Below are positions 52,508 to 61,202 of a stretch of 64,000 bases of DNA, piece by piece; position 1 is the first letter of the stretch, and each line of letters begins with the position of its first letter. The stretch comes from Pseudomonadota bacterium (lineage in GTDB: Bacteria; Pseudomonadota; Gammaproteobacteria; Burkholderiales; Burkholderiaceae_B). Both the position numbers and the translations under genes were made by a program. The stretch is from positions 1 through 64,000 of the forward strand of contig JAEXOO010000032.1 in the NCBI GenBank assembly GCA_023439305.1, written 5' to 3'. The notes under the pieces are model-generated. The model had not been told where the DNA came from. It made no database searches and saw only the letters and a program-made list of their open reading frames with translations.

Positions 52508-53505
52508 GCTGCTTTCCTTGTCTTTCCGGGCTTAAAGAAATCGGACTCGAATCGCAATTCACCTTGTCGAATTTCTTCGAGAATGGCTACATGCTGTCCT
52601 TCCGTCAGTAGGCATCGCTCTAGTAAATCTTGCGTCACTGCGTCGGCGTGTTGGGCACGAGAAGCAAAGCCTCGAACGACGTCCATCAATGTGCCGACGC
52701 AGCCCAAGGTATTGGCATGCAACAGCTTGGCATTCTCCAGAAGCAGACCACCAAAAAAACCTTGAGCATCATGCTCGATTCGTTGCAGTACCCGCTCAAA
52801 TACGAGCGTGTCATCTATGGAATCGCTACGGTATCGAGCGAAGTGAATTTCCTTGATACGGCGAGCCAGCTGCGCCGAGAGTCGGCTGATGCTTAAGATG
52901 TCATAGGAGCCAAACAGGATGATTTGGCATCCTGCGCAATTAGAAAGGCTTTTGAGCGCATCAGTCTGACGTTTCATCCGCGCTTCGGACACGTTGGTGA
53001 AATGCCCACCCTCGTCAATCATCAGTATTTTGACGCCTCGGTTTTGCAATGCCCGTTCGACTTTTTTGCGCAGCCCTGCAGTTGTATTCTTGCTCCGGCC
53101 CGAGGGGCGATATACACGATTGGTGTGTGGGTCTACGCCATATTCCACACCTGCTGGCATACCCGGGGTGACTTCGAGTTGCTCCAAAATATCAGCGTAA
53201 AAAAGCTTCCAGTTAAATTCGGCTTCCGAGGTGGCACGCGCCTCGATGAGGAGCACTGGAATCAGCCCTGCGTCTTGTTGCATAGCGTGAGCATGGTTTT
53301 TCAAGATGCGAGTAAGCAGAGAGTGGGCGAGCGTCGTCTTTCCCACCCCCGTTGGTCCGGTCACCATTAAGATGTGATTTGGCCCAAGACTTTGTAGGGC
53401 CTCTATTTCATCAATGACCTCTTTGATACGTGGATGAGAAATCCGGCGTTGCAGCAGCTCCAGAACGACTTTGGCGGATGTGTATGTGTTGGTGGGCTCT
53501 CTCAT
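52504..53505 (-). CDS. tnsC: TnsC/TniB-type AAA+ ATPase
   Basis: This 333-residue AAA+ ATPase bridges target selection and transposase. Walker A is GPTGVGKTT at residues 50-58, Walker B is VKILMIDEGGHF around residue 155, sensor-like QIILFGSYDILS follows, and an arginine-rich lid ends the domain. TnsC-type proteins polymerise on DNA with ATP and set target immunity. ATG 53505 shares one base with the stop of tnsAB (TAATG). The stop overlaps tniQ by 4 bases. This gives strict coupling of the three genes. Confidence 0.9.
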   Translation of the reverse strand: MREPTNTYTSAKVVLELLQRRISHPRIKEVIDEIEALQSLGPNHILMVTGPTGVGKTTLAHSLLTRILKNHAHAMQQDAGLIPVLLIEARATSEAEFNWKLFYADILEQLEVTPGMPAGVEYGVDPHTNRVYRPSGRSKNTTAGLRKKVERALQNRGVKILMIDEGGHFTNVSEARMKRQTDALKSLSNCAGCQIILFGSYDILSISRLSAQLARRIKEIHFARYRSDSIDDTLVFERVLQRIEHDAQGFFGGLLLENAKLLHANTLGCVGTLMDVVRGFASRAQHADAVTQDLLERCLLTEGQHVAILEEIRQGELRFESDFFKPGKTRKAA

Positions 53506-56258
53506 TAATCGAGGTCTCCATACAGTTGCTCGTCGGGCAGCGGGTTGCTTCTATCTGCAGACTCTCGCTTTGCTTTGCTCCGTGTGCTTTTGGGGCGGGA
53601 TGCCAAGCCGCTCGACTGTTCGATGGCCATAGCTTTCAGGGGCTCCAGACCAAATACCTTGGGCCTGGCTCCGTCTGCAGCCGTGCCCAGTAAACCGAGT
53701 CGCTCATGCAAAAACTCGGTTTCACCGAGAAGCTGTGACTGACGAAATAGCTGTGAATCAGGCTTCATGGTGGCAATGAATTCCAGAAAGGGGCCCACGG
53801 CAATGCTGTCCTGACGCAGATGAGCCGCGCGAGAGTGCGTCGCTAGGTACTCCGCACTCATGGCTTCCAATTGCTTGACGTTCATACGTGGCAGGTGCAT
53901 GAGTTGCATACAGTGCGCCTCCACCCACTCGTGATTGGGGAGCTGTACGAACACATGGGAAATGTCGTAAGGGTCGTAACGAACTGGGAGCTTTTTCTTA
54001 GCCAGAGCGTAAGTATCAAAAGCCGGTGACTGGTAGTAAAAGTTATGCACTTTGACACCGCGCTGACGGTCGATAGTGCGTTCAGCTCCGCGGTCGACAC
54101 AGGGGCTGGTGGCAATTAGAAAATCACGATTAAAGAGAATGGCTCTATGCGGGCGCTCTCCGGTTTCTTTCACTGCCCGTTGGAATGCGTGGCGAGGCGA
54201 GACATCCAGTGCAGGGTGCGTTTCCTGGTCGTAGTAGTCAAAGGCCCAGTGAGCAATGATGGTGTAGACGTTCTCCAGGTTCCAGTTTGATAGCCGCTTG
54301 GGAAGATGCGAGCCAGAAAGCATGCGAACCTGCTTGGTCAGTTCTGTATTGCCGTCTAGGTTGTGTATCAATTGGGTATTGAGCGTTCCGAAGATGCGTT
54401 CCATCACAGAACCGACCCGCGGCTGTCCAGCGGGGCGTAAACGGATATGTACGCCCATGCCTGTTAAGAAGTGTTTGACGTCGGCGGCGACCAGGTCCTT
54501 ACCGTTGTCGCTTACCACCATCTGCGGCAAGCGATTCCAGCGCTTTACAAAGGCACGCATGGTCATCAGAACGGCGGCACGGTCTGGCTGCTGAAAGCCC
54601 AAGTGAATGGCCATAATGCGACGCGAGAACGCGTCAATCATTAAGGTCAACCAAGGGCGGCCTAGGTCTAGGCCGGTACGTCGACACTTGAGCTCGATGT
54701 CGAGCAAGGTGTGGTCAATGTGGACGCTTTCAAATGGCCGTACTCCATGACGTGGCGTATCGTAGTCCAGCGAGTAGTAGAAGCTTTTGCCTTGGTAGGT
54801 CATGCGTTTGCCCAATCGAGTTCGGCGCGACCGGTCATCGTCATGGACCTGTAGGTGCTTTAAGAAAGTGGGGTAGCTTGGGCAAGGCGTGTTCTCTTGC
54901 CTACAGTAAGCGCGAAGTTGTTCAAAGGCAGCCCGCCCATTGGATGCTCGAGTTGTGGTGTAGACCGTTTTGCGAATGTGCTCCATGGCAATGAGCTGCG
55001 CTTTGGATAGGCGCGCGGAGCGATTGCCCTTTTCGTGATGACGAGGCGCCACGCTCAAAATCTCATGACCGCCATTGCTGCTGGCCAATGCTTGTTGAGC
55101 CTTTAAGCGGTAGTAGGTGCGCGCTGAAAAAGGTGTGGTCTTTTCGTCAAACGGCATGGCTAGATGACGAGCCAAAGTGCTGGCTTGCTCAAGTGCCGAT
55201 GCGCTGTAATGCACCAGCGGATACACGTCCACGGCAGGCGTAGCATCGTTGCCGCAGGGTATCAGCGCGCCTTGTTCAAAAGCAGCCAGTAGCCATGCTT
55301 TATCTACGGTCATATTGCGTTCTTCGTTGACGACGCGAAAGACAACTTCTCGTTCACCGAGTAGAGAGACTTCTAGGATTTGCCCTTCGTAGCGAAACTG
55401 TGCGCCTGGCCTCAGGCTCAATGAGAAATCCAGTGCATGGGTGGGGGCATGTGTACAGGTAGAATATGCCAGCTGGAAATGCATCAAGCTGACATCTCGG
55501 TACAACATGAAGTCGTGTGGTTGACTAAGTAGTGCGGTGTCTAGGTTGCACGCTACGTGTCCTTCGACGATAGCGGCGTTGATGTCGTCAGCACGAAATT
55601 GGAAGGGGGCATCGAGCAAATCACCGACGCTGAGCATGGCATGTTCAGCGAGCGCTTGTTTAAGCCTATCAATGATGAGTACGGAAACTTGCGGTGCGCC
55701 GACGTGTAAGTAGTCCTCGAGAATCTCCCAGTTCTTGGTGCGATTCTTGGGAATCTCGGCGCCGCTATGTACTTCGTAGGCGATGCCCATTTTGGCCAGG
55801 CTTTGTTCGATTTGCGGACTGCGCCAGTGCTCACCTTCTTTTTGATAACGCCAGGGAAATTTGCGTGCTAGGTGCAGCAGCTTTTCTTCGGTTTTCCACT
55901 CCTGCAGCAGGATGTGCTTACGCGTGATGACGAGAAAGTCAGGCGTGTGGTCAATGGCGTGCACTTCGCCACTCTCGTTATCTATCAGTTCGAGTTTCAA
56001 CGTGCAAGGCTGGGGATAGTATTCCAGTACCTCTGGCTCCACCTCGTGATTCAGCGCGGCAGCGTATTCAACGGTACGGCTTTCCGTGGCAATTTCGCGT
56101 TCCATCTTGCGGCTGGCCAACAACGTAATGACGTTACTACCACGCGACTGGACTTCACGAACGGGGGCCTGTAGCCGCGCCTGTGTAATCAGTCGCCGGC
56201 CCCGCTCTGGTAGCCCAAGCTCGTCTAGCAATTGTTCGAATGCAGGTGTCGTTAACAT
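53505..56258 (-). CDS. tnsAB: TnsA-TnsB fusion transposase
   Basis: This 917-residue protein joins the two Tn7 transposase subunits. The first about 190 residues look like TnsA endonuclease: Glu64 in RTVEYAA, Asp107 in HTPDFLV and Glu120-Trp-Lys122, matching the order Glu-Asp-x-Lys of TnsA. From about residue 420 comes a TnsB (retroviral integrase-type) catalytic core: Asp515 in SVHIDHTLLD, Asp584 in VVSDNGKDL and Glu620 in SVMERIFG, which is 35 residues after the second Asp, a normal DDE spacing. The C-terminus (about 870-917) is basic. In Tn7 the TnsA cut frees the 5' ends and TnsB joins the 3' ends, so a fused enzyme should give cut-and-paste. The ATG at 56258, with GGGGAG 8 bases before, is preferred over a TTG upstream (56276). 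Confidence 0.92.
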   Translation of the reverse strand: MLTTPAFEQLLDELGLPERGRRLITQARLQAPVREVQSRGSNVITLLASRKMEREIATESRTVEYAAALNHEVEPEVLEYYPQPCTLKLELIDNESGEVHAIDHTPDFLVITRKHILLQEWKTEEKLLHLARKFPWRYQKEGEHWRSPQIEQSLAKMGIAYEVHSGAEIPKNRTKNWEILEDYLHVGAPQVSVLIIDRLKQALAEHAMLSVGDLLDAPFQFRADDINAAIVEGHVACNLDTALLSQPHDFMLYRDVSLMHFQLAYSTCTHAPTHALDFSLSLRPGAQFRYEGQILEVSLLGEREVVFRVVNEERNMTVDKAWLLAAFEQGALIPCGNDATPAVDVYPLVHYSASALEQASTLARHLAMPFDEKTTPFSARTYYRLKAQQALASSNGGHEILSVAPRHHEKGNRSARLSKAQLIAMEHIRKTVYTTTRASNGRAAFEQLRAYCRQENTPCPSYPTFLKHLQVHDDDRSRRTRLGKRMTYQGKSFYYSLDYDTPRHGVRPFESVHIDHTLLDIELKCRRTGLDLGRPWLTLMIDAFSRRIMAIHLGFQQPDRAAVLMTMRAFVKRWNRLPQMVVSDNGKDLVAADVKHFLTGMGVHIRLRPAGQPRVGSVMERIFGTLNTQLIHNLDGNTELTKQVRMLSGSHLPKRLSNWNLENVYTIIAHWAFDYYDQETHPALDVSPRHAFQRAVKETGERPHRAILFNRDFLIATSPCVDRGAERTIDRQRGVKVHNFYYQSPAFDTYALAKKKLPVRYDPYDISHVFVQLPNHEWVEAHCMQLMHLPRMNVKQLEAMSAEYLATHSRAAHLRQDSIAVGPFLEFIATMKPDSQLFRQSQLLGETEFLHERLGLLGTAADGARPKVFGLEPLKAMAIEQSSGLASRPKSTRSKAKRESADRSNPLPDEQLYGDLD

Positions 56259-56993
56259 GGCCTGCTCCCCTGACAAGGTTATGAGAGCAGACGTATAGGA
56301 AAATATGGCCAGAATCGCGTATGTATTTTTATATTGCGAAGTTTGCGGTGCCGATGATGACGTCGTTGTACGTCAGTTTCTGTGTGCACAGAAGACAGGG
56401 GGATGGTTATGCAGCTACTGGCCTGCCGTAGCAAGACAAGTAGGCGGTCTGTCGCGAGCGGCGCTAACAGATACTTGTCTCTAGTCGTATGAAAAAAAAG
56501 AGAAAAATGCATCATCGCAAGCTCCTGGCAAATGGTATACCCCTTCATAAATAGGGCATTTGCCGACGGGCTTTGCAATAAAGCATCGGTAAGCTTGGAG
56601 TTTTTCGCTACCAGTCCAAGGAAATCAGACTGATGGCCCGATACTAGCGTTCATTTCTTTTCATGACAAATTATCCTTATGTATCAACGGCAAACCACAG
56701 GCTCGTTGTTGTATTTAAACTCCGATGATGTCGGAAGGAGCGGGTAGTGAGGCGCAGATGCGTACGGCGCGGAAAGCCTATGGATGCCTCGCACTCCCAG
56801 GTATACCCCTTTGGAATGAAAGCCCCTCGCAACATAGTTCGTCGGATAGCGATGTCCACATGCCCAGACACCGCTTGAGCAGCGTTCATTGATTGTTACA
56901 AAGCAGGGCTTCTCACTAAAATGAGCAGCTCTGCTTTGTAATTAATAAAAAAGTTCATGTAATGATGGGGGGGTACTTTAAGGTTTACATTTT
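56259..56993. other. Gene-poor region upstream of tnsAB with short repeats
   Basis: No gene is supported; two minus-strand frames (56279-56578 and 56677-56889) share the short motif KGYT but lack ribosome-binding sites. The sequence GGTATACCCCTT occurs at 56534-56545 and 56800-56811, and AGCGTTCATT at 56646-56655 and 56881-56890. GGCAAATG (56527-56534) pairs with CATTTGCC (56557-56564), and TTACAAAGCAG (56896-56906) pairs with CTGCTTTGTAA (56931-56941). This stretch should hold the right transposon end and the tns promoter. I could not fix an end. Confidence 0.45.
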
Positions 56994-57995
56994 TTATTTT
57001 TGTTTCATTGTTTTTTCTATGCGTTTGGCCCAATGGTCGTCTTCTATTTCTTTTTTTATTAATGTTTTTCGCCACGTTGTTGGGTTCCAATTTTCGCCTC
57101 TTTCTATAACCCAGGCTCCATTTGCTCCTCGTTTTGTTAAATGAGGCACCATTACCAGTCTATCAATAGATAAATCTTCAAGATACTCTATTTTAAGCGC
57201 TCTATTATCAAAAAAAGCAGAACGAGAAACGATAATTGAATTGTTTAATAGTGGGTTATGAATCCACTCCGAGGTCTTTGCTCGAGGATACCAAAATTTA
57301 GCTAAGCCGAGAATAAAAGGTAAGATGGCCTTGGATTCTTCCGATAGCCACATGGCTTTTACCTCTTCGCTTTTTGAGAGTGGGACAGGTTTTATCTTGC
57401 TTAACGGGATAAAAGACCACTTTAAAACCCCCGTACTCCGCGCTTCAAGCATAGCGCTCAAGGTGCTAGATGTGAGTGGGACCTGCTCCTCACGCAAAGG
57501 GATGACATCAGTAATAGGCGTATCTAAAGGGTTATTCGGACGTGATTCGAGCGCCATAGACTGGAGTTGCCAAGATAATCCTTTTTTCCATATTAGATGG
57601 ATATCGTTGAAAGTACGCTGAAAAAAGTTATCTGAGGGCGTCCCTGCATAGATGCGGACCCCTGGTATGGCGCCAAAGAGCTGTTGATAAATCGTAGACA
57701 TGAAGCCTTGGCTTTTTTTGTGCTTTTTGTCTTTGAATTCGACAAGAAGTTCAATGTCGTTGTAAGTAACGGCGCCTCGAGCATAAGAGCCAATAGCCCA
57801 GACTGCTTCAACGCTGAATTCACGTAGGATTCGACGTTTTGGAGATAGTGGGTCAGGTAGGATAGCAATTAAAGAGGAGAGCTTATCTAAGCGCTCACGG
57901 ATGATTTTTATTTTCTTGTCTGCTATTTCACGACTTTGCTTGTTTTTAAAGTCCGGATATTGGGAATAATCGGACTGAATGAACTGATTGGTCAT
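56994..57995 (-). CDS. Nucleotidyltransferase-fold protein of unknown function
   Basis: This 333-residue, low-GC gene encodes a protein with a pol-beta nucleotidyltransferase motif: VWAIGSYARGAVTYNDIELLVEF, with Gly69-Ser70 and the acidic pair Asp80/Glu82. A third acidic residue is not obvious. The rest resembles the substrate-binding half of antibiotic or tRNA nucleotidyltransferase-like proteins, but I do not recognise a named family. The N-terminus is rich in Lys/Gln. The ATG at 57995 has GAGGA 6 bases before it. Such proteins occur in toxin-antitoxin, resistance and defence loci; here there is no HEPN or AbiE partner beside it. Confidence 0.65.
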   Translation of the reverse strand: MTNQFIQSDYSQYPDFKNKQSREIADKKIKIIRERLDKLSSLIAILPDPLSPKRRILREFSVEAVWAIGSYARGAVTYNDIELLVEFKDKKHKKSQGFMSTIYQQLFGAIPGVRIYAGTPSDNFFQRTFNDIHLIWKKGLSWQLQSMALESRPNNPLDTPITDVIPLREEQVPLTSSTLSAMLEARSTGVLKWSFIPLSKIKPVPLSKSEEVKAMWLSEESKAILPFILGLAKFWYPRAKTSEWIHNPLLNNSIIVSRSAFFDNRALKIEYLEDLSIDRLVMVPHLTKRGANGAWVIERGENWNPTTWRKTLIKKEIEDDHWAKRIEKTMKQK

Positions 57996-58755
57996 TGTTT
58001 TCCTCACCCTGATAGCTGTTTATTTTTTTCATTAAATTTTATTTTGTAACTTTTTGCTCTTGGCGTTGAAATTATCAAAGAAGTTAGACGACAACGGAAT
58101 AGGGGGAAGCGCGAGTGTTGCTGAGCTGATGTCAGTGTTTTCACTGATGCTTTCGGTAACGAATGCATCGAAAGTGTGTTGTTTGTTCCTAAGAGTGCGT
58201 GGCTCCCCTAAGTAGCAGCGCGAGCACGAGCCGTTTACCCGATTGAGTGCGGTGTGAACGAAGTCTGTGATGAGTCCGTTAGGGTTTGTGGCTACTTGCG
58301 ACTGACGTGGCGTTTAGGTGTCCGTGGTTTCCCATTATGGGCACAGCTAAGCCCCGCACTCCAGCGGCGCGTCATCGGCGCGACGTTTTATCGGGGGGAG
58401 CTGAACAAGTATGCTTTTCTAAGCAAACCGCGGTGGCAGCAGCTAGTTGAGGATGTGAAACGACGCGAGCCTAAGGCTTGTATTGCTGTGGAGAGGTGGT
58501 CCCAGGAGTGGTTGGAGAGTTTGGTTCCGACCGGAGAAGCGACAGGCGTAAAGGAAAAATGTGAGATTAAACTATGTGTTGTGTTCAGACTTCGATGCCT
58601 TACATGACCACTAGGCGCACGAGTCTCGTAAACGATGTGTAGGGCTTTGTAAGCCCAGTCGCACGTTGTTGGAGTGGATATTTACCTTGGAAGAGGTACT
58701 GGCTCACTTGCTGGGTGGGCAGCCTGGGTAGCCATCTCTAGGCCTGTGTACTTGT
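57996..58755. other. Intergenic region with a doubtful short frame
   Basis: A 117-codon frame at 58254-58607 (plus, GTG start) has some protein-like content in its middle (ATFYRGELNKYAFLSKPRW), but no ribosome-binding site and no family I recognise, so I leave it unsupported. The A/T-rich part near 58010-58060 probably holds the promoter of the nucleotidyltransferase gene. Nothing else is clear. Confidence 0.35.
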
Positions 58756-60243
58756 CTATGTTTCAGGGCTTCCATCTGCATTCAAGAGACGGAATTGAGC
58801 TGATGACTCTTCCAGCGCATTGCTTGCTCGCAGCCTTTGGATGAGCATATCCAGATTTGAATAGTCGAACTGGCTTGTCCATCGCGCCATCTTCACGATA
58901 CTCCGTACGAATCCCCTGGGGTCATTACCATGAGTGAGTGCGCGGGCGCCGTCGACGTACTGAGGGTGATAGAGCGTCGGGATGATAATGCGGCTCAAGC
59001 CCGTGCGCGTGAGTTCGGCATTCATAACCAGTCGCGATAAGCGACCGTTACCATCGACGAATGGGTGTACTTCCGACACAAGGAATGCGTAGTACACGGC
59101 GCGAGCCAAACCTTCAGGGATGGAAAACGCCAGACGCGAACCCCCCTCAAGCGTACCTCGTACGTAGGCAGACTCTACAAACTTAGTTGTCCCCGCATAG
59201 TTTGCTTTGAGCTTAGATGTTCCCGGATTTACCTCAGGCCGCATCTTCAGCATTTCTGCATGCCAGCGTTTAAGGCCTTCCAGAAACTCCGGGCCAGAAA
59301 TGGGAGGGCTATCTGCAGCGATGGCTAGATGGAATACACCGAGGATATCGTGCGAATCCTCTACGCGATTGGGTACGATGACTTTGTTCATGACAATGTC
59401 ACGCGCTTGCTCGATGTCGAACTTCGTGCCTTCTACATAATTGGAGAAGTACGACTCTATGAACCCAAAGTGTTGCCTAGCCATACCGGTTATTGTTGAT
59501 TCGATGCGCGGCAGTGGCTCTGTTCGAAGGTAGGCGGCAAGCGTTTCAAATCGAGCGCATCGCTCTGGGTCCACAGGAAAGCCCCGGGCAACTGCCAAGC
59601 CCTCTCGGGTACGCAGCTTTCCTTTGGAATGGGCTTCTAGCAATGCCTCGATGATGCTGAGAAGCTCCTTTAATGCCTTCTCAGCGCTGAGTGCAGGAGC
59701 CAGCGTTACTGCTTGGTCGCGAATATCGTTTAAGGTCTTTTCCCCCGAGGCGTTAAGCATTAGAACCAAAAGGGCTTCGACGTCCTCCCTCGGTGCTCGA
59801 AGGCTTCCCTTACGGCCAATATTCTCGAGAAGCATTCTTGTGCGACCGGCGTAGTGAATACCAGGGGCTCTTAACACCAAGTCGCCAGGGATGGGGCCGG
59901 GGCCCCGTACCACTCTAATAGTCAACCCTGGAAGCACCACCTTTTTGTTGAAAACGGTGGGGTGCGAAACTGTTAGCTCGCCACAGGGAAGGACGCCACC
60001 TTTCATGGCACTGACGTGAGATACCACGCCCCCAGGAACTGTAACTGCGGCAATCCGCTGCCAGTTCCGCCGCACGATTGCCGCTAGCTCATCGTCGGAC
60101 GCAGGAAACGCGTAAACACCTTTGTACACGCGGATAAGCCTCCCCGTTGCGGCCCGCCTCTGCAAGGTTCGAGCTGCTGGAGCCGACAAGGAAGACGTGA
60201 AGAACAGCTCTTCACCTGGAGCTGACAGGCGGGGGGCTTTCAT
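58756..60243 (-). CDS. AbiEi-like winged-helix/Fic fusion protein
   Basis: This 495-residue protein combines two modules. Residues about 15-140 resemble AbiEi-type antitoxin or regulator winged helices (RTLQRRAATGRLIRVYKGVYAF and the following beta-rich part). Residues about 255-470 are a Fic domain with the complete active-site motif HPFVDGNGR at 393-401 (followed by LSR). The inhibitory helix motif Ser-x3-Glu-Gly is present at 267-272 (SNYVEG), in the usual class II (N-terminal) position, so the enzyme is predicted to be self-inhibited. Fic proteins usually transfer AMP to target proteins. The ATG at 60243 has a clear start and the gene stands alone. I would treat it as a toxin-like regulator whose target is unknown. 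Confidence 0.85.
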   Translation of the reverse strand: MKAPRLSAPGEELFFTSSLSAPAARTLQRRAATGRLIRVYKGVYAFPASDDELAAIVRRNWQRIAAVTVPGGVVSHVSAMKGGVLPCGELTVSHPTVFNKKVVLPGLTIRVVRGPGPIPGDLVLRAPGIHYAGRTRMLLENIGRKGSLRAPREDVEALLVLMLNASGEKTLNDIRDQAVTLAPALSAEKALKELLSIIEALLEAHSKGKLRTREGLAVARGFPVDPERCARFETLAAYLRTEPLPRIESTITGMARQHFGFIESYFSNYVEGTKFDIEQARDIVMNKVIVPNRVEDSHDILGVFHLAIAADSPPISGPEFLEGLKRWHAEMLKMRPEVNPGTSKLKANYAGTTKFVESAYVRGTLEGGSRLAFSIPEGLARAVYYAFLVSEVHPFVDGNGRLSRLVMNAELTRTGLSRIIIPTLYHPQYVDGARALTHGNDPRGFVRSIVKMARWTSQFDYSNLDMLIQRLRASNALEESSAQFRLLNADGSPET

Positions 60244-60995
60244 GGGCGCTGTCGTCTTTAACTAAGTAGGTTATGTAGAACATTTCGTGAAAACGTGTAT
60301 AACTTTACGCTGTGATGGCCTAGTTGTCGCATTTCCGCTTAGTAGTAGTAATTTTTGTCGTATTTTAGCTAAATAATTACTGTCTTTGTCGTGTATGCAT
60401 TAATTGCTTTGTGTGGGCCACACGCCTGTTTTGCAACGTAATATATGGAAATAGTCATAAAAGTCGCATGAAGATGGGGGGCGTTCAAACTCACTACGTA
60501 GCCCTTCAAAAGCCGGCACGGTCATGGCTTTTTGAATTGATTTGAGAGTTTAATAGACGAGTACCCGCTGTAATCACGGTAGTCTAGTTGGACTGTTGTT
60601 GATGTTGTTCAGCAGGCTTGCCGTAGCGCTTGGGCCTGGTATATAGGCTATGGGTTGAAGCTCCAAGACGCTGAACCACATTGTCCACTGGTTACTTCTA
60701 GTTTGAGTTCTTCCGTAAATCAGGCTGTGCTCATAAGCATTTCCTAGGTGAGTATTATGAAGCTAAGAATGTCTAGCAAATACTGGCCGATTCAACCATA
60801 AGCATTTCGTCATGGCGTAAGGTACGCACACGTAAAGTGCTGCAGGAGAATTAAATGCTGAGTGTGACTCCCTGAAGGAGCTTGTTTTTTTGCCTATTGT
60901 GATAGCAAAATTAATCGTATGTTTCTAATTGTTTTCACGGAAAATGGTTTCCTGTATAGTGCTTCTCTATACAAATTTGATGCTTGGGTAATGTG
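60244..60995. other. Intergenic region between the Fic and RHH genes
   Basis: No gene is supported in these 750 bases and no array of repeats is seen. The only clear structure is the promoter-operator at 60932-60973 (annotated separately). Base composition is lower in GC than the core. Confidence 0.4.
60932..60973 (+). promoter_or_regulatory. Promoter with overlapping palindromic operator for the RHH-helicase operon
   Basis: TTTTCA (60932-60937) and TATAGT (60955-60960) are spaced 17 bases apart. TGTATAG (60953-60959) is a perfect inverted repeat of CTATACA (60967-60973) with 7 bases between. The palindrome covers the -10 box, a normal position for autorepression by the ribbon-helix-helix protein encoded 22 bases later. 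Confidence 0.6.
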
Positions 60996-61202
60996 ATGTC
61001 AAGTGGGAAGAGCATAGCGATGAGTTTTCGCGTGTCACCGCGTTTTAAAACGCTACTAAACGCGGCAGCAGCAAAGGAACGAAGAAGTCTCACAAACATG
61101 CTTGAGACGCTGCTATTTGATTACTGTAAGCAGCATGGTTTGGAAGAAACCAAGGGGCTCTCAGAGGATGCAGCTGAGAAAATAGAAGGGGCTGTTGAAT
61201 GA
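60996..61202 (+). CDS. Ribbon-helix-helix-type small DNA-binding protein
   Basis: This protein of about 68 residues has the ribbon-helix-helix pattern: a beta strand (MSFRVSPRFKTLLNAAA) followed by helices (KERRSLTNMLETLLFDYCKQHG). ATG 60996 (MSSGKSIAM) is a reasonable start; ATG 61020 is possible. The C-terminus is acidic. It overlaps the helicase gene by 4 bases (ATGA), so the pair is translationally coupled, and the palindrome upstream is its probable binding site. In similar operons such proteins act as antitoxin-like or autorepressor elements. Confidence 0.75.
   Translation: MSSGKSIAMSFRVSPRFKTLLNAAAAKERRSLTNMLETLLFDYCKQHGLEETKGLSEDAAEKIEGAVE

Larger units (their letters stand above)
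51167..56258 (-). mobile_element. Tn7-like transposition module (TnsAB-TnsC-TniQ)
   Basis: Three overlapping genes encode a TnsA-TnsB fusion, an AAA+ regulator and a TniQ/TnsD-type targeting protein, the minimal set of a Tn7-like element. The true ends are not resolved in this window, so this feature marks only the gene block. No TnsE, cas gene or CRISPR array is seen between 48600 and 64000. Confidence 0.85.

Noticed and set aside
48628..56699. TGTGG at 48628 and CCACA at 56699 as possible transposon ends, enclosing about 8 kb
   Set aside because: The flanking 5-base sequences (TTAGC and GGCTC) do not match as a target duplication, internal repeats are weak, and the orientation relative to ssrA differs from Tn7. 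I could not confirm the ends.
56677..56889. 70-codon minus-strand frame upstream of tnsAB
   Set aside because: It lacks a ribosome-binding site and matches no family; it overlaps the repeat-rich stretch.
58254..58607. 117-codon GTG-start frame between the nucleotidyltransferase and Fic genes
   Set aside because: It has no ribosome-binding site, no recognised family and no neighbour to couple to; kept only as a doubtful frame.
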